Of a stretch of 5,509 nucleotides of DNA, positions 4,551 to 5,509 are shown one piece after another. The stretch comes from Acidimicrobiia bacterium (GTDB lineage Bacteria; Actinomycetota; Acidimicrobiia; Acidimicrobiales; Ilumatobacteraceae). The DNA lies in assembly GCA_009926705.1 (NCBI GenBank), contig RFOJ01000070.1:1-5509 (forward strand). Direction: 5' to 3'. Position 1 is the stretch's first letter; every line of letters begins with the position of its first letter. Made by a program: the position numbers and the translations under genes. The notes beneath the pieces were generated by a model that was not told the DNA's origin, did not search any database, and saw only the letters and a program-made list of their open reading frames with translations.

Positions 4551-5509
4551 GTGCCGTCTCGCGCCGCCGCACGCGAACGTTATTCGTTCGCATCACTTGA
4601 CGAAGTTCTCGAAATGCCGGACTTGCTGGCGGTGCAAAAAGACAGTTTCAACTGGTTCATGCGCGACGGCATGCGCGACGTGTTCGCTGACATCTCGCCG
4701 ATCAAGACCACTGATGGCTCATTGCAACTCGAACTCGAATTCGATCCCGATGATCGCGAACTGACACCCGGACCGAAGTTCACCGAAGCCGAGTGCCGCA
4801 CGAAGCACCACACCTACGCAGTGTCTCGCTTCGTGAAGGCCCGCTTCTCCAACCGTGATACGGGTGAAATCAAGGAGCAGGTCGTCTACATCGGCGAATT
4901 CCCGAAGATGACCGAGCGCGGCACCTTCCTCGTCAACGGCATCGAGAAGGTCATCGTCTCGCAGCTCGTGCGTTCGCCGGGCGTGATTTTCGAGGCTGGT
5001 GAGCGTTACCGCCTGCGTAACCTCGCCAAGCACCAGTTGGTGAAGGGCACCATCCACCCTCAGCGCGGTGAGTGGCTCGAGTTCGACGTCGAGCACAAGC
5101 CGGGCAAGAACCCGACGGCTGGCGCGCGCATCGCCCGCAAGCGTCGTCTCAGCATCTTCCTCATCCTGCGCGCGCTCGGCTACGACGAGCAGCACGCGCC
5201 GGGGTTCCTCGAGCGTTTCGTCAAGTATTTCGACTTCCTCGAAGAGCAGTGGCTGCGCGAGAAGCACATCGCACCGACCCGCGACGAAGCGATGGTCGAG
5301 ATTATGCGCCGCACGCGCCCGAGCGAACCGGCCACGGTCGACTCCGCCCGCATCAACTTCGAGAGCGCATTCTTCGAATCGCGCCGTTACGACACCTCGC
5401 GCGTTGGTCGCTACAAGCTCTTCCGCAAGATCGGCCCCGAAGTGCTCAAGCTCGCCGAAATTTTCGGCTTGCAAGAAGGCACCGAGCTCGGCCAGATCGA
5501 CGTCCCGGC
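4551..5509 (+). CDS. rpoB: RNA polymerase beta subunit, N-terminal part (cut by window edge)
   Basis: The first 319 codons of about 1,150 are present and the frame is open to the window end. Beta forms the catalytic core of RNA polymerase with beta-prime. Typical blocks are YSFASLDEVLEMPDLLAVQKDSFNWF (11-36), GSLQLELEF (56-64), VVYIGEFPKMTERGTFLVNG (111-130), IEKVIVSQLVRSPGVIFE (131-148) and YDTSRVGRYKL (280-290). RSPGV holds the N-terminal rifampicin-contact segment (V146 region in E. coli) and looks ordinary. The fragment covers the start of the protrusion domain and part of the lobe. The GTG start is supported by AGGAG and an upstream in-frame stop. The short N-terminus is of actinobacterial rather than proteobacterial type. 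rpoC is expected downstream. Confidence 0.97.
   Translation, partial: MPSRAAARERYSFASLDEVLEMPDLLAVQKDSFNWFMRDGMRDVFADISPIKTTDGSLQLELEFDPDDRELTPGPKFTEAECRTKHHTYAVSRFVKARFSNRDTGEIKEQVVYIGEFPKMTERGTFLVNGIEKVIVSQLVRSPGVIFEAGERYRLRNLAKHQLVKGTIHPQRGEWLEFDVEHKPGKNPTAGARIARKRRLSIFLILRALGYDEQHAPGFLERFVKYFDFLEEQWLREKHIAPTRDEAMVEIMRRTRPSEPATVDSARINFESAFFESRRYDTSRVGRYKLFRKIGPEVLKLAEIFGLQEGTELGQIDVP

Noticed and set aside
4719..5474. 251-codon minus-strand open frame in rpoB
   Set aside because: Shadow of rpoB; its acidic, Leu/Glu-rich translation is a by-product of the sense codons.
1..5509. CRISPR array, insertion sequence or prophage remains
   Set aside because: No spaced direct repeats, transposase motifs, terminal repeats or phage genes were seen on either strand.

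Overview
The window looks like part of a GC-rich actinobacterial chromosome. The best guess is the Acidimicrobiia or a close relative. The guess rests on the style of the RpoB N-terminus (a short GTG-started lead-in, then the SFASLDEVLEMPDLLAVQKDSF type), the Ala-rich L7/L12 hinge, and heavy use of GTG, TTG and probably CTG starts. No rRNA or other decisive taxonomic marker is present, so this placement is an inference.

The window has two blocks. The right block (about 3165-5509, + strand) is the ribosomal stalk and RNA polymerase operon: rplJ (L10), rplL (L7/L12) and the first 319 codons of rpoB. rplJ has a 137-nt leader with several small hairpins, which is where L10-L12 autoregulation would be expected. 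A 69-nt A/C-rich gap separates rplJ from rplL. A 271-nt gap separates rplL from rpoB, and most of it can be folded into back-to-back hairpins. The usual neighbours rplK and rplA are not directly upstream of rplJ.

The left block (1-3164) is a sugar-acid biosynthesis cassette. Four genes run on the minus strand in tight succession: a D-2-hydroxyacid dehydrogenase (1607-2548), an HpcH/HpaI-family aldolase (822-1604), a KdsB-like CMP-ulosonate cytidylyltransferase (91-825) and the first codons of a Gfo/Idh/MocA oxidoreductase (1-62, cut by the window edge). A GmhA-like SIS phosphosugar isomerase (2595-3164, + strand) is divergent from them across 46 bp and reads toward rplJ.

Together these genes suggest synthesis of a CMP-activated 3-deoxy-2-ulosonic acid or related sugar for a surface glycan. 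The isomerase would handle a sugar phosphate, the aldolase could build or cleave a 2-keto-3-deoxy acid, the two dehydrogenases could adjust oxidation state, and the KdsB-like enzyme would activate the product with CMP. No KdsA (the PEP-dependent Kdo-8-P synthase) or KdsC is visible here, and classical Kdo belongs to Gram-negative LPS. A Kdo-like route in an apparently monoderm actinobacterium, possibly using a pyruvate aldolase, is the most interesting idea in the window, but it is a hypothesis.

Three of the four minus-strand genes appear to use non-ATG starts at coupled junctions: TTG at 1604, CTG at 825 and GTG at 62. The KdsB start matters most, because the first in-frame ATG lies inside the conserved substrate-binding motif.
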